Positions 37,545 to 47,577 of a stretch of DNA of 64,000 nt are shown here, in pieces (the first letter of the stretch is position 1; each line of letters begins with the position of its first letter). A model generated the notes under the pieces. That model did not search any database. It was given only the letters and a program-made list of their open reading frames with translations, and was not told where the DNA came from. Where the stretch lies: NCBI GenBank assembly GCA_028095005.1, contig CM051460.1:72703676-72767675 (forward strand), written 5' to 3'. The stretch comes from Rhynchospora pubera (lineage: Eukaryota > Streptophyta > Magnoliopsida > Poales > Cyperaceae). The position numbers and the translations under genes are program-made.

Positions 37545-38618
37545 TCATTCAGCCGAATGACGTTTCAAACTAGGGACAAACCATCTTTCTGCTCTCAAAG
37601 GACATGGAAAATGTTCACGAACATCTGTTTCTATGTCTATCCTCGCAACCCTAGAGAAGGGTGCACCCTGTGCCTGATTTATGCACGTCAAGAAGTAGAT
37701 GCAATTCCTTTTGATCCCAGCAAAATCATTGGCTCTAAGCACCATACATTCATATATGTCTATGAACAATGCTTGGTCACCAACGTTCTTAACCTTGACC
37801 CAACACCCTGAACCACTTTTGTTTATTTTGAGTCGATACACATTAAATTGTTCATAAGGATTTGAAAACTGGTCGTTTTGTTGTATTACTCTGAGAATAT
37901 GACCAGAAGCATTCACAATATACCCAGCTCTATATTTCAAATAACCTTCAATTGGAGGTATAACATAAGCGAGAGTACCAGTAGTGATGTCCTCAACTTT
38001 GGTAACTCCTGTGTGTGTCTCTATGCTGAAAATCATACCATTGAGAAAAAAGAGTTTGCAATGTTCATAATCTGAACCTAATTTCAATGTGCACCAGTTA
38101 TCCTGGCCTGAATAACAAGAAATCAGTATAGGGCGTAGGCAACCTCCACTTCCATCACAAACTGCATGCACTCCCATTTGATTTTTCCATGGCTGAATCC
38201 ATTCTGTCCAGCCACCAAAGTTATATGCAGGAAGTGGCATCTCATGATTGTTAAGCAGATTGAGAAGAGAAAGGAAACATGGATTGGGAAAGCACTTAGC
38301 AAGCACATATCCATCTGACTGCCTATGCAGTGCCTTACTCTTGCCTAATAATTTTGAAGAATGGATGGTGTAGATTTTGTCAAAGTGCATGGAGTAGAAC
38401 CTTATAATTTCTGAATCTGATTCATAATAAGGATTTATGTGTTCCTCAATGATCCAAGGGAATTGTGGGGGAAGCTCGGTGACTGGGGTGGAGGAGCGCC
38501 ACACCTTGCAAACTGCACGAAAGTGAACAAAATCACATATTTCATTGAGATTTCTGGCAACCAGCACATCTGGTAAAAGAGAAGACCAATCTCTTTCTAG
38601 AGCTTCCTTTGCCACCAT
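37545..38618 (-). CDS. F-box/DUF295 protein, copy 1
   Basis: An intronless 357-aa gene. An F-box-like segment lies near residues 10-45 (DWSSLLPDVL, EICDFVHFRAVCKVW), followed by a DUF295 region that ends with GIKRNCIYFL near 310 and RWFVPSL near 346. F-box proteins of this class bind SKP1 and bring substrates to an SCF ubiquitin ligase; the substrate is unknown. It is paralogous to 45434-46480. Relative to that copy, it lacks about two residues in the F-box helix (LPDVLVARNL against LPEVLNLIAKNL), which may weaken SKP1 binding. The frame is otherwise open. A Mutator-like element sits 149 bp upstream of the start codon. It is convergent with the phosphoglucomutase remnants. Confidence 0.87.
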   Translation of the reverse strand: MVAKEALERDWSSLLPDVLVARNLNEICDFVHFRAVCKVWRSSTPVTELPPQFPWIIEEHINPYYESDSEIIRFYSMHFDKIYTIHSSKLLGKSKALHRQSDGYVLAKCFPNPCFLSLLNLLNNHEMPLPAYNFGGWTEWIQPWKNQMGVHAVCDGSGGCLRPILISCYSGQDNWCTLKLGSDYEHCKLFFLNGMIFSIETHTGVTKVEDITTGTLAYVIPPIEGYLKYRAGYIVNASGHILRVIQQNDQFSNPYEQFNVYRLKINKSGSGCWVKVKNVGDQALFIDIYECMVLRANDFAGIKRNCIYFLTCINQAQGAPFSRVARIDIETDVREHFPCPLRAERWFVPSLKRHSAE

Positions 38619-38767
38619 GGCTGCAGAATTGGTAGTTTGGCTAGGATGAAAAGTTAATCATTTCCTTATCTTTTATGCACCCTGCCAGAAAGTCTTCAGC
38701 GAGATAAAAGGAAATTGTAGTAGTTGCCATAAATTATACATCATTTGCAATAATATTATTTATATAT

Positions 38768-39431
38768 GAGAATTGCTTTCCATCATCCCATAGATTCTAT
38801 CATCCCCATCATCCCCAAATCTTCATTAATTATCTAACATATTTTCATTAATAATAAAGTCCAAGGGATGATGAAATCATCCCATTCATCCTCATTGCAA
38901 ATCCAACGTCATCCCATCATCCCATATCTACTCTCAGCATATAATTCATTGAAATTCCGAACCGTAACGTGTAATAACAAAATATACAAATTCAATATAT
39001 GTAACTGTTGAAGTTATATATGTAACTGTTGAAGTTATATATGTAACTGTTAAAGTTAATATATATAACTTTTGAAGTTATATATGTACTGTTGAAGTTA
39101 TATTTGTAACTGTTGAAGTTAAAATATGTAGCTGTTGAAGTTAAAATATGTAGCTTTTGAAGTTATGTATGTAGCTGAAGTAGTTAATATAAATAATTGT
39201 TGTAATTTGGATACTAACTGTTGTAGTTAATATGAGTAATTGTTATAGTTTTCATGGGGACCAAAAATAGAAAGGATGGAAGGGAGAATAACAGTGGGGA
39301 CCAAAATAGAAAAGAATGGGAGGGAGAGAAATAGTGGGGACCAAAAATATTCTAAAAATAAAAAAAATTAAAATGAGTTCCCACTAAGGATGATGGGGAT
39401 GATGGATCTTAGGATGATCCTTATCACCCCG
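38768..39431. mobile_element. Non-autonomous Mutator-like element in the F-box copy 1 promoter
   Basis: Flanked by TTTATATAT at 38759-38767 and 39432-39440 (9 bp, though low complexity). Inverted ends carry CATCATCC motifs: left GAGAATTGCTTTCCATCATC, right GGATGATGGGGATGATGG and GGATGATCC. The interior has a minisatellite (38998-39250). The equivalent site in unit 2 (about 46595) lacks it, showing it is an insertion. A relative is at 51346-51987. Confidence 0.75.
38998..39250 (+). repeat. Minisatellite, about 23-bp unit
   Basis: About ten imperfect copies of GTAACTGTTGAAGTTATATA, within the Mutator-like element. A similar run (AGTTCTAGTTAATATACATA) occurs in the relative near 51626-51750. 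Confidence 0.85.
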
Positions 39432-39821
39432 TTTATATATATAATTCCTGAAATTCTTCGAGGCAAAGTAGGTAAAGGAATCTATTTCCTGTGTCGGTCA
39501 AGGAATCTATGGTTACACTCTAAAAGTTAAGGATAAATTTGTTTTCTTTACAACCAATTCCGGCCCAAGTTCAGGATAAATAGCGTTTTTGTTCAAGTAT
39601 TAACCATTGCTACCTGATATATCGGTCAATTGGACTTTCTGAAAGTTAGATTACTGCAAATTTAATCTGCGAGATTAGTCACTGATTTTTCAGTTGATGT
39701 GTATCGTCACTGTCGTCAAATAAGTTTGGCTTTCATTATATCTCCCTCCTAGAAATTATAAAATCAATGTTAATACATGTTATCTATTACTGAAACAAAT
39801 ATTTCAATCTTGGTTCCTGTA

Positions 39822-40597
39822 CACTGACGGATCTAGGTATAACAAAGGGGTGTCAATGTCACCCTTATTTTTTGAAATAATATTATTACTTATGAATATT
39901 TATAGTTATAAAATATAAATTTGTCATATGTATTCTATATTTGAACCCCATAAATATTTAGATGATTTTTCATTAGTGAACCCCATATAATTTTTTTAGT
40001 ATATTTTTTTGTGAGGTCTTTTTGGATTGATTAACAATTTCTATTTGTAAAGAATTATTGCCATACAAAATGATCATTTTTATAAACCGAAAAGAGAAAT
40101 GTAGTTTTTTTTTTAGTTCTTGTTTGTGGGTCTTTTAATTAATTAAATAGGTCCACAATATAGACCAAACATAAACTATGATGGATAACCTCATAAGCAT
40201 CCTAGCCGAACAACCATGAAAACAAATAATAAAAATTTGACAAAAAAAGAAAAATAATTATACAAATAAAATAGTACAAACAAATACTAAAAAAATAAAA
40301 GGTACTGCTGCTAAAAAATTTACCCTTTTATTTATTAAATCAATTGTTTTATTTTCTAGTTAATGTATGACATACTGAAATTATAATTTGAGTCAAATTC
40401 AAATTTGAAACATATCTAATTTGTAGCTTGGTCCCAGGTGAAACATATTCTTCTTATGACAAATGTCGAAAAAAAAATTCTTTATATAAAAAAATAATTT
40501 TTTTATTTAAATATTATTAATTTATTAAAAAAATTTCAAATTTTTCTGACTTCGCCCCAGGTGAACCCCCAATCAAAATTTTCTGGCTCCATCTCTG
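39822..40597. mobile_element. hAT-like non-autonomous element with paired empty site
   Basis: The 776-bp insert begins CACTGACGGATCTAGG and ends with the complement of CAGAGATGGAGCCAGA, an imperfect inverted repeat. It is flanked by TTCCTGTA at 39814-39821 and 40598-40605, a perfect 8-bp duplication, as hAT elements make. Unit 1 keeps the empty site, a single TTCCTGTATATGC near 35628. No coding capacity is visible. Confidence 0.85.
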
Positions 40598-41289
40598 TTC
40601 CTGTATATGCTTACCTGAATTGTTACACATGTTTTGTAATTTAATTTTTTTGTTTCATTTCTATGTTACTCCAAGAAAAAGAGGTGCAATAACTTGGAAA
40701 ATAAATGCTAGTATGAGAAGGCCAGATGTTTATTTCAAGTTCAACTCGATCCTACTTAGTTTATTCGGCTTGAGCTGTCTAGAAAAGATAGTTCTCTCCT
40801 GTATCCAAATCTGGGTTCAAATTTTAAAATTTCCTATTTATCATTTAAACTTGGCAAAACTAGATTTTATTTTGCTTTTTTTTTATTATTTACAAAGTAT
40901 TTTCTCTTTTTACTTACCTTTTATGTTGATAACAGCATTTTACCTAAAAAGAGTACCATGATTTTTAGTAATTACTTTATAGTTTTTGTTATAATGAAGA
41001 TGCTTCAGACATTGGAGCAGCTAGTGATGATATACATTTTTGTAAATGGTTGTTTGGATTTTATTAAAGGTATACTCAAGAATTAATAGAATTGTACAAA
41101 ACATGTAGGTGACTGAGACTCAAGCATGGTGCTTGGTTCACAACTTCTTTTAAGTCATTGCGTAAAAATTGTATTCCAGGCGCTTATTGTTGATGACAAC
41201 AAGTGGGGCCTTGACCGAGTCACCTCGAAACTACAGCTTACCTTCTTTGAGGTATATGTTTGAAATTTTTACCATTTCAAACTCATTCA

Positions 41290-41416
41290 GGCTCCGTGTT
41301 TGGATTCCATTTGAGAAGAAGGGAATAAATTTATTATAAACAATCTAAATTTTTTACAAAGTTACACACTTCCAACTACTTCTTCCCTTCTTCCCACACC
41401 TTATCCAAACGGAGCC
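41290..41416. mobile_element. Tourist-like MITE, copy 2
   Basis: Ends GGCTCCGTGTTTGG and CCAAACGGAGCC are inverted, and TCA flanks both sides (41287-41289, 41417-41419), the 3-bp duplication of PIF/Harbinger elements. The interior matches the other copies (ATAAATTTATTATAAACAAT). Confidence 0.78.
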
Positions 41417-41420
41417 TCAT

Positions 41421-41577
41421 GCTTCCGTTTGGATGGTTGAGAAGAAGTAGCAAGAAGGAAAAAGGGAAGAAAAAAAATTATAAACAATCCAAATTCTTCA
41501 CAAACTTACACAATTTCCAATACTTCTTCCTTCTTCTTCCCTTCTTCCCTTCTTCCCACACCTATCCAAATGGAGCC
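41421..41577. mobile_element. Tourist-like MITE, copy 3, next to copy 2
   Basis: Ends CTTCCGTTTGGATGG and CCTATCCAAATGGAGCC, with interior AACAATCCAAATTCTTCACA. It follows copy 2 by only a few bases, a tandem pair. The target duplication is not clear. Confidence 0.68.
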
Positions 41578-43075
41578 ATTATGAGTAGCTAAACTTTAAT
41601 TAGAGTTATGATGTAACAACTGAAATGCTTTGATTATTGAATGCTTAGTTTATTTTACATCATAGTTTGTTGTTAATTATTTCTATCCTTTGCTGAAATT
41701 ATGTTGTGCGATTTATTTGATCACTTGCATGCTTGTTTTAAATCTGTTTGGATTTATTTTTGAGTAGCTAGACACAAAGGTGTAATTGATTTTATGACTT
41801 TCTAGCAATCCGCTTAAACTATTTATTTATAGTTTGAGTAGATAGATTCTAGAGAAAGTTAGAATAAATTGTTACCAAACGGTCTGCTCAAGATTATTGA
41901 ATTTCAGATTTTACACAAGTAGACATGCACAAAAGTACTTATAAATCACTTATTAACACTTATCTATTAAGTCATGAGAATAAAATAAACAGGCTTCATT
42001 AATCCAAGTATTACAAAGCTGTGAAGTCATAATCCTAGTTCAAAAATATATAAATACATTCAGTCTTTATTTCGAGTCTTTTCTGTCAGCCTGCATCCTA
42101 TTTCACACTTCACCTGCATCTCTGGTTGCACTCAGTCCAGTGTGACTGCATCATTTTCATGCATTGTTATTTAAATTAGTTATTACTTTTCTATTTTACC
42201 CCTTTAGTTTAGTCATCAATCCAACTACTTGCCACGTCTAGATTACCCAAAGTTGTTAGTCCGGTAATTCTAAACCGCCTCCCTGTGAGATCGACCCCTA
42301 ATTAAGTACTACGCGGTAGTATAGTGCGCTTGCATTTCAACTGATTAGGAGTTAGAATTTTTATTTAGTCTTGTGTACCCAAAAAGCACACATCACACAC
42401 ATTCCCATTCTGTTATCTGAAAAGATAAGATAAGATAAAACCGATTATTTTGGATACAAACATCGTGAAAGAAAGCAAAGATAAGATAAAACTGATTATC
42501 CCTTCGACCCTAGCTTCTACCAACCAGTGCTCCAACGCCTTTTGCCTCTTGCTGTCACCAAGAGAGGCAGCTTGAACTCTAATTTTGTGTAGAGAGAGAG
42601 AAAAAAAAAAGAACAGATCTGGATCTAGAATTTAGAGGTGAAGAGTACCTTTCCTTTCTTTTATTGCTGGCCTCATTAAACTTTTTGATGTTCTCCTTAA
42701 TTTCCTCTTCTTCAACCTGGAGGAATTGAACCCCTTTCCATTTCAGCTCTTGCAATAAAGGAAATCGGATCTGAGAGGAGCAGCTAGCTGTTGCTTGAGA
42801 CACAACGCAGTTTCCAAATCTGTGCCTAGGGTGCAGTGGTGCATCGTCAAGTCTCCAACACATCATTGTTTCCTAGTCTGCGCTAGGATGCATCCTGGAA
42901 TGCGGGTGCACCCTCAAACCTGAAATGCAATAAAAACAACAAATCTGAAGTATCTCTATCTTTCGTGCAAAACAGATAAAATGATGTAAAATGAACGTGA
43001 AAATGATATAAGTTAAGAGAATAATTAGACTTAATCGGACACAAATACTATGTCATTTTTATATTCATCAGTGTG
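41578..43075. other. Inserted DNA in pseudogene unit 2, origin unknown
   Basis: Absent from the matching intron of unit 1. It includes CTCCCTGTGAGATCGACCCC near 42281, a phrase typical of plant retroelement untranslated regions, GATAAGATAAGATAAAA near 42424, and a 95-codon minus-strand frame (42579-42866) with an acidic coiled stretch that I do not recognise. No target duplication was found, so the element class is open. Confidence 0.45.
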
Positions 43076-43603
43076 CGATCTTTTGAATTTAATATAGGTT
43101 CCAACTGGCTGGGAACTTCTTGGAAATTTAATGGATGACGCTAAGCTGTTGATCTGTGGAGGAGAGAGCTTCGGTAGAATATGGTGAGAATTTCACTAGG
43201 AATAATCTAAGATTTTTTGGTTGCTTTTGCTGGTTGAACTCCCGAGTTCTAATTATTGATATGAAAATTTACAGTTTTGTATTGGCTTGGATCTGACAAC
43301 TGCGATAAATAATACAGGCCTAACAGAAGGAGAGCAGGGGGGCGTCAGTGAATGATGTGCTAGTTGTATGTTTTCAGGGATGTAGAAGAGCTATCTTTTT
43401 TCTGTATTTTGGAATTGATAAATTCCAGTGCTAATTTTAGTGTAGGATAAATTTTGTTTTCTTTACAAATTAGAAATAAAGTCAACGTATGCTGCAAATA
43501 AATTTTGAATTTTCTTTATATCAAGCGAATCAAAATGTGACAAAAATTACAAGAAATAATTCGATATAGAATTAAATTGATACTTTTCTGGATGCTAAAT
43601 TAT

Positions 43604-43760
43604 GGGCCGTTTGGATCGCTTAGGAATAAGAGGAATAGTCTCTTCCTAGGCGGAGATTTATTTCTAACCATCCAAATTCTTCACAAAGTTACACACTTTT
43701 CAATAATTTCCTCCTAAGAATAGACTATTCATCTTATTCCTAAGCGATCCAAACTGCCCC
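43604..43760. mobile_element. Tourist-like MITE, copy 4
   Basis: Ends GGGCCGTTTGGATCGCTTAG and CTAAGCGATCCAAACTGCCC are inverted over about 20 bp, with the same interior as the others (CCAAATTCTTCACAAAGTTA). Confidence 0.75.
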
Positions 43761-43959
43761 ATATAGTCTTAATTTTATGCTTGCCCGTGTGCTTTTCTTT
43801 AGGATTACATAGTAATAGAAAGGGGTGAAAAAATTTTATTTATTTATTTATTATTTATTATTATTATTATTTTTTTTTGGGGGGGTGGATTTAAAAGCAA
43901 AGTAAAAACGTTCTTATATAAAAAAAATATATATGAAACATCATTGTTCATCAAATGAT

Positions 43960-44170
43960 AACCCTCTATAGCCCATCAATTTTCCAAACGCAGAAAATTG
44001 CTCAAGATAATCTATTAATTTCACTTTTTTTGTGATTAAAATTTGGAAAGGTTGTATATGCTATCCATTGACAAAAATGATTTTGATAGTTTTCAGAGAG
44101 TGCTCAGGATATCTATTAATTCGATAGATTGCTATTATTCCAATTATCTTAGTAATTATGCATATACATG
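43960..44170 (+). repeat. Dispersed module, copy A
   Basis: Text around GGAAAGGTTGTATATGCTAT and CCATTGACAAAAATGATTTT recurs at about 46990-47180 and at 55370-55530 inside a cupin intron. Class unknown. Confidence 0.7.
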
Positions 44171-44467
44171 GACATTTCCTATCGAGCGAAACTCGGTTTG
44201 TTACTCTTAGTTTTATGTATTTCTTAAATTATATTTCTTTCTCAGCTAATTACTGTTCGTATAATATCATGACATCTGAATTTAATTCTATTTTTTTTAT
44301 CAAATGAATATAATGCTAATTAGTATATAACTAGGGCCAATACGAGTATTCATGGCAAATGGAGATTTTATAACTTTTGTCGCCCCATTAGTTAATATAA
44401 TATAAACTAGAGGAAGCTATACATGTCGAATAAGAACTCATATGGAAAGCCTGTTCTAACCACTACG

Positions 44468-45170
44468 GGTGCGTTTGGCAAAACAAGGATTAGTACGGTT
44501 AGCAGTATAAGTTTAGTACTTTTTGGGATTAGAGTGGTAGAATAGTGAGGGTAGCTAGTGATTTGATGGGGTTAATAAATGTTATTTGGTGCAGTATGTT
44601 GAGGTTAGTATTAAGGTTAGCAACTATTAATGGTGTAATTATTATTAACTTTCATTAATTAGTAGTTATTAATAACTATTAATTTTAATAAAAATATTAT
44701 TAATTATTAACTATAAATTATAAAAAATAAACTATTATTAATTATTATAAATATTACTATAGTTATTAATTAATATTATTTTTTATTTTAAATTATTAAT
44801 TATTAATTACTTTAATTATTATTATATTAACTATTATTAATTACTAATTACTTATTATTATTATTTGTTACTAATTATTAGTAATCACCATTAATTATTA
44901 ATTATTAATTAATATAAAAATAACTATTATTAATTATTAGTTACTAATTATTATTAATCAACATTAAAAATTTGAAAGGAACTACTTTAATATTTTCTCT
45001 CTCCATGTTAATGCAAGGGAAAAATTCCAACTCATCATTTTGCATGGTTAGAAGGTTAGATATTGGTTAGTGACTAACATTTCTAACTACAACTCATTTG
45101 ATAAACTAACCTTACGAAAGTTTAGTCACTAACCAAAGTTAGGACTAAACTCAATGGTGTTAAACGCACC
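44468..45170. mobile_element. Probable DNA transposon remnant or MITE, AT-rich interior
   Basis: Terminal GGTGCGTTTGGCAAAAC and GTGTTAAACGCACC are inverted, and the next bases (GTACGGTTAG against CTAACCTTACG) continue the pairing imperfectly. The interior is TTATTAATTA-type low-complexity DNA. Absent from unit 1. No target duplication confirmed. Confidence 0.6.
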
Positions 45171-45433
45171 TAATCGTACTTATCAAGAAAGTGTTGATTG
45201 AAATTTCTACTCCATATGACCCAAACAAAAAAAGGGACAAATGCAAAACAACTTATATCAATATATAGAACATCTAGAATATCAGAATTGGTCCATCATT
45301 ATATTTTGAAAAAGAATATCCAGTGCATAACTCAAGCAGGCAAATTGCTTCAAGTTCATACGCACCATACCAGGCAAGCTACTAGCACGAACACACATAC
45401 ATACAAATGTCAAGATAATTCTAACTGCATAGG

Positions 45434-46480
45434 TCATTTAGCCCAAAGACGTTGCAAACTAGGGACGAACCATCTTCCTGATCCTTTCAAAGGACATGGG
45501 AAATGTTTTCTAGCGCCAGTTTCTATGTCTATTCTATCAATTCCATATAAGAATGTCCTCAAGAAGTAGATGCAATTCCTTTTGATCCCAGCAAAATCAT
45601 TGGCTCTAACCGCGATACAAGCATTCCAGTCTATGAACAAAGCTTGGTTACCAATGTTGTCAACCTTGACCCAACACCCTGAACCAGTTGTGTCCATGTC
45701 AAGTTGATACACAACAAATAGTACTTGATTTGGATCACACTGTATATGTTTCATAACTCTGAGAATAATACCAGAAGCATCCACAATATAGCTAAACACA
45801 ATTTCTAAATAACCTCTTTCTAAATTATTAATTGGAGGTATAAATGCAATATTACCAGTAGTGATGTCCTTAACTTTGGTAACTCCAGTTTGTGTCTCTA
45901 CACTGAAAACCATACCATTGAGATAGTAGAGTTTGCAAGTTGCAATGTCTGAATTCAATTTCAATATACACCAGTTATCCTGTCCAGGATGGTAAGAAAT
46001 CAGTTGGCGACTTCTACTCACATAACAAATTGCATGCACTCCCGTTTGATTTTTCGATGGCAGAAACCAGTTTTTCCAACCATCAAAATCAAATGCAGGG
46101 AGCGTAATCTTATGATTGTTAAGCAGATTGAGAAGAAAAACTTGACTGGGCTTGAGATGGGGATGCGCAAGCATATACCCATCTGACTGACAATAGAACC
46201 ACTTGCCCACAGATTTTGGAGATTGGATGGTGTAGATTTTGTCAAAGGATATGGAGTAAAACTTCAAATTTGAATCCGAATGATGAGAATTTATATTACC
46301 CTCAATGATCCAAGGGAATTGCGGAGGAAGGTCGGTGACTGGGGTGGAGAAGCGCCACCCTTTGCAAACTGCACGAAAGCGAACAAAATCACATATTTCG
46401 TTGAGATTTTTGGCAATAAGATTCAGCACTTCTGGGAGAAGAGAAGACCAATCTCTTTCTAGAGCTTTCTTTACCTGCAT
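45434..46480 (-). CDS. F-box/DUF295 protein, copy 2
   Basis: An intronless 348-aa gene, paralogue of 37545-38618. The F-box segment near residues 10-45 is complete (LPEVLNLIAKNL, EICDFVRFRAVCKGW). A DUF295 beta-propeller-like region follows, with GIKRNCIYFLRTF near 312 and the C-terminal CPLKGSGRWFVPSL. Expected role: SCF ubiquitin-ligase substrate adaptor, substrate unknown. The protein aligns with copy 1 along its length with many substitutions and small indels, yet both frames are open, so selection may have kept both. The start is supported by the alignment of both N termini (MQVKKALERDW and MVAKEALERDW). Confidence 0.88.
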   Translation of the reverse strand: MQVKKALERDWSSLLPEVLNLIAKNLNEICDFVRFRAVCKGWRFSTPVTDLPPQFPWIIEGNINSHHSDSNLKFYSISFDKIYTIQSPKSVGKWFYCQSDGYMLAHPHLKPSQVFLLNLLNNHKITLPAFDFDGWKNWFLPSKNQTGVHAICYVSRSRQLISYHPGQDNWCILKLNSDIATCKLYYLNGMVFSVETQTGVTKVKDITTGNIAFIPPINNLERGYLEIVFSYIVDASGIILRVMKHIQCDPNQVLFVVYQLDMDTTGSGCWVKVDNIGNQALFIDWNACIAVRANDFAGIKRNCIYFLRTFLYGIDRIDIETGARKHFPCPLKGSGRWFVPSLQRLWAK

Positions 46481-46989
46481 GGTTGCAAAATTGGTTGCTT
46501 GGCTAGGATGAATAGTTAATTATTTCTTACGAAAGCCTCCAGCGACATAGAAGGAAATTGTAGTAGTTGCCACATACATTTATCATTTTGCAATAATATT
46601 AATATCGTTTCTAAAAATTGTTAATGCAATAAAAAGTAAATTGTTACTGTATATATCACCTCTTTCTAGCTATTTATTGAGTTGGTCAAATTAAGAATCT
46701 ATGGTTGGATTATTCGATCTCTTTACAAATTAAAAACGATTTCATCAATGTATATGTAGATTTTTTTTCTCTTTATATGAGTATATGACGTAAATCAATG
46801 TGATAAATTGACAATAAATAATTCGACTTAGAATTAAATTGATACTAATTTGCCGGATGTTAAATTAGTATTGTGTCAATTTTATGATGACCTGTTTACT
46901 TTTTTTAGGATTATATAGCAATAGATATAGATAGAGTGAAAAGGAATGATTTAATTACTAAAAAGCAAAATGAAAACCTACCAATATAA

Positions 46990-47180
46990 AAAATACGAAA
47001 CATGCATTGTTGTTCCTCAAATGATATTCTCTTCAGCCAATCAATCAAAGTAAAAATTTACACAACATAACCTATTTGTATTGGTTATTTGTGGTGAAAA
47101 GGTTGCATATGTTCTCCATTGACAATAATGATTTTGACAGTATTCAAAGAGTATTTATGATTTTTTTTTTGTGCGGCATT
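46990..47180 (+). repeat. Dispersed module, copy B
   Basis: Matches 43960-44170 (AAAAGGTTGCATATGTTCTC, CCATTGACAATAATGATTTT). It lies just beyond the end of duplication unit 2. The region 47180-47577 is AT-rich with an AATGTTCAGTTTAATAAATA-type short repeat and no gene. Confidence 0.65.
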
Positions 47181-47577
47181 ACTAGCCATATATGTATTCA
47201 ACATAACCTATTTCTATTGGTTTTTGTTTTTTTTTTTCTAAATGTTCAGTTAGATAAGTACAAAATATTATGTTTGTTTAATTTAGTAATTACAAATGTT
47301 CCGTTCATTATATAGAAATGTTCAGTTTAATAAATATTAAATTTCAGTTTTTTAATAGATGTGATGGCAAGCAAAGAGGTCACAAACTGGACAAAAATAC
47401 ATGAAAAAATTAGAAGGGGTCATGAACCGATCCGGTTCAACTAACAAAAATTTTCGACTCTGCCCCTAGCCCCCTAATGCGTCCCTCTTATTTGTCTAAA
47501 AAATTTTCAATTTAGTAAGTATAAATGTTCAGTTTGTTAAATATATATGCGCGTTTATTAAGTATAACTGTTCATGT

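Larger units (their letters stand above)
35385..38760. repeat. Segmental duplication unit 1
   Basis: Colinear with 39585-46620. Shared landmarks in order: TCGGTCAATTGGACTTTCTG, CTGTCGTCAAATAAGTTTGG, TTCCTGTATATGCTTACC, GAGAAGGCCAGATGTT, phosphoglucomutase exon remnants 13-17, TTAGTATATAACTAGGG, AAGAAAGTGTTGATTG, an F-box/DUF295 gene on the minus strand, and its promoter to TTTGCAATAATATTA. Confidence 0.88.
40998..43310 (+). pseudogene. Phosphoglucomutase pseudogene fragment (exons 13-17), unit 2
   Basis: Same exon set as unit 1. Exon 13 end GCTTCAGACATTGGAGCAGC lies near 41000. A truncated exon 14 is near 41108 (GGTGACTGAGACTCAAGCAT, with a stop). Exon 15 is at about 41180-41252 (GGGGCCTTGACCGAGTCACC). 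Exon 16 is at about 43098-43185 (CTGGCTGGGAACTTCTTGG). Exon 17 start is near 43275. The intron between exons 15 and 16 has been enlarged by about 1.8 kb of inserted DNA. Not functional. Confidence 0.88.
39585..46620. repeat. Segmental duplication unit 2
   Basis: Second copy of the unit at 35385-38760, longer because of insertions: hAT-like 39822-40597, MITEs and other DNA 41290-43075, a MITE at 43604-43760 and an element at 44468-45170. Confidence 0.85.

Noticed and set aside
42579..42866. A 95-codon minus-strand gene in the insert of pseudogene unit 2
   Set aside because: No recognised domain, it lies in repeat-derived DNA, and the open frame is modest; kept only as part of the unknown insert.
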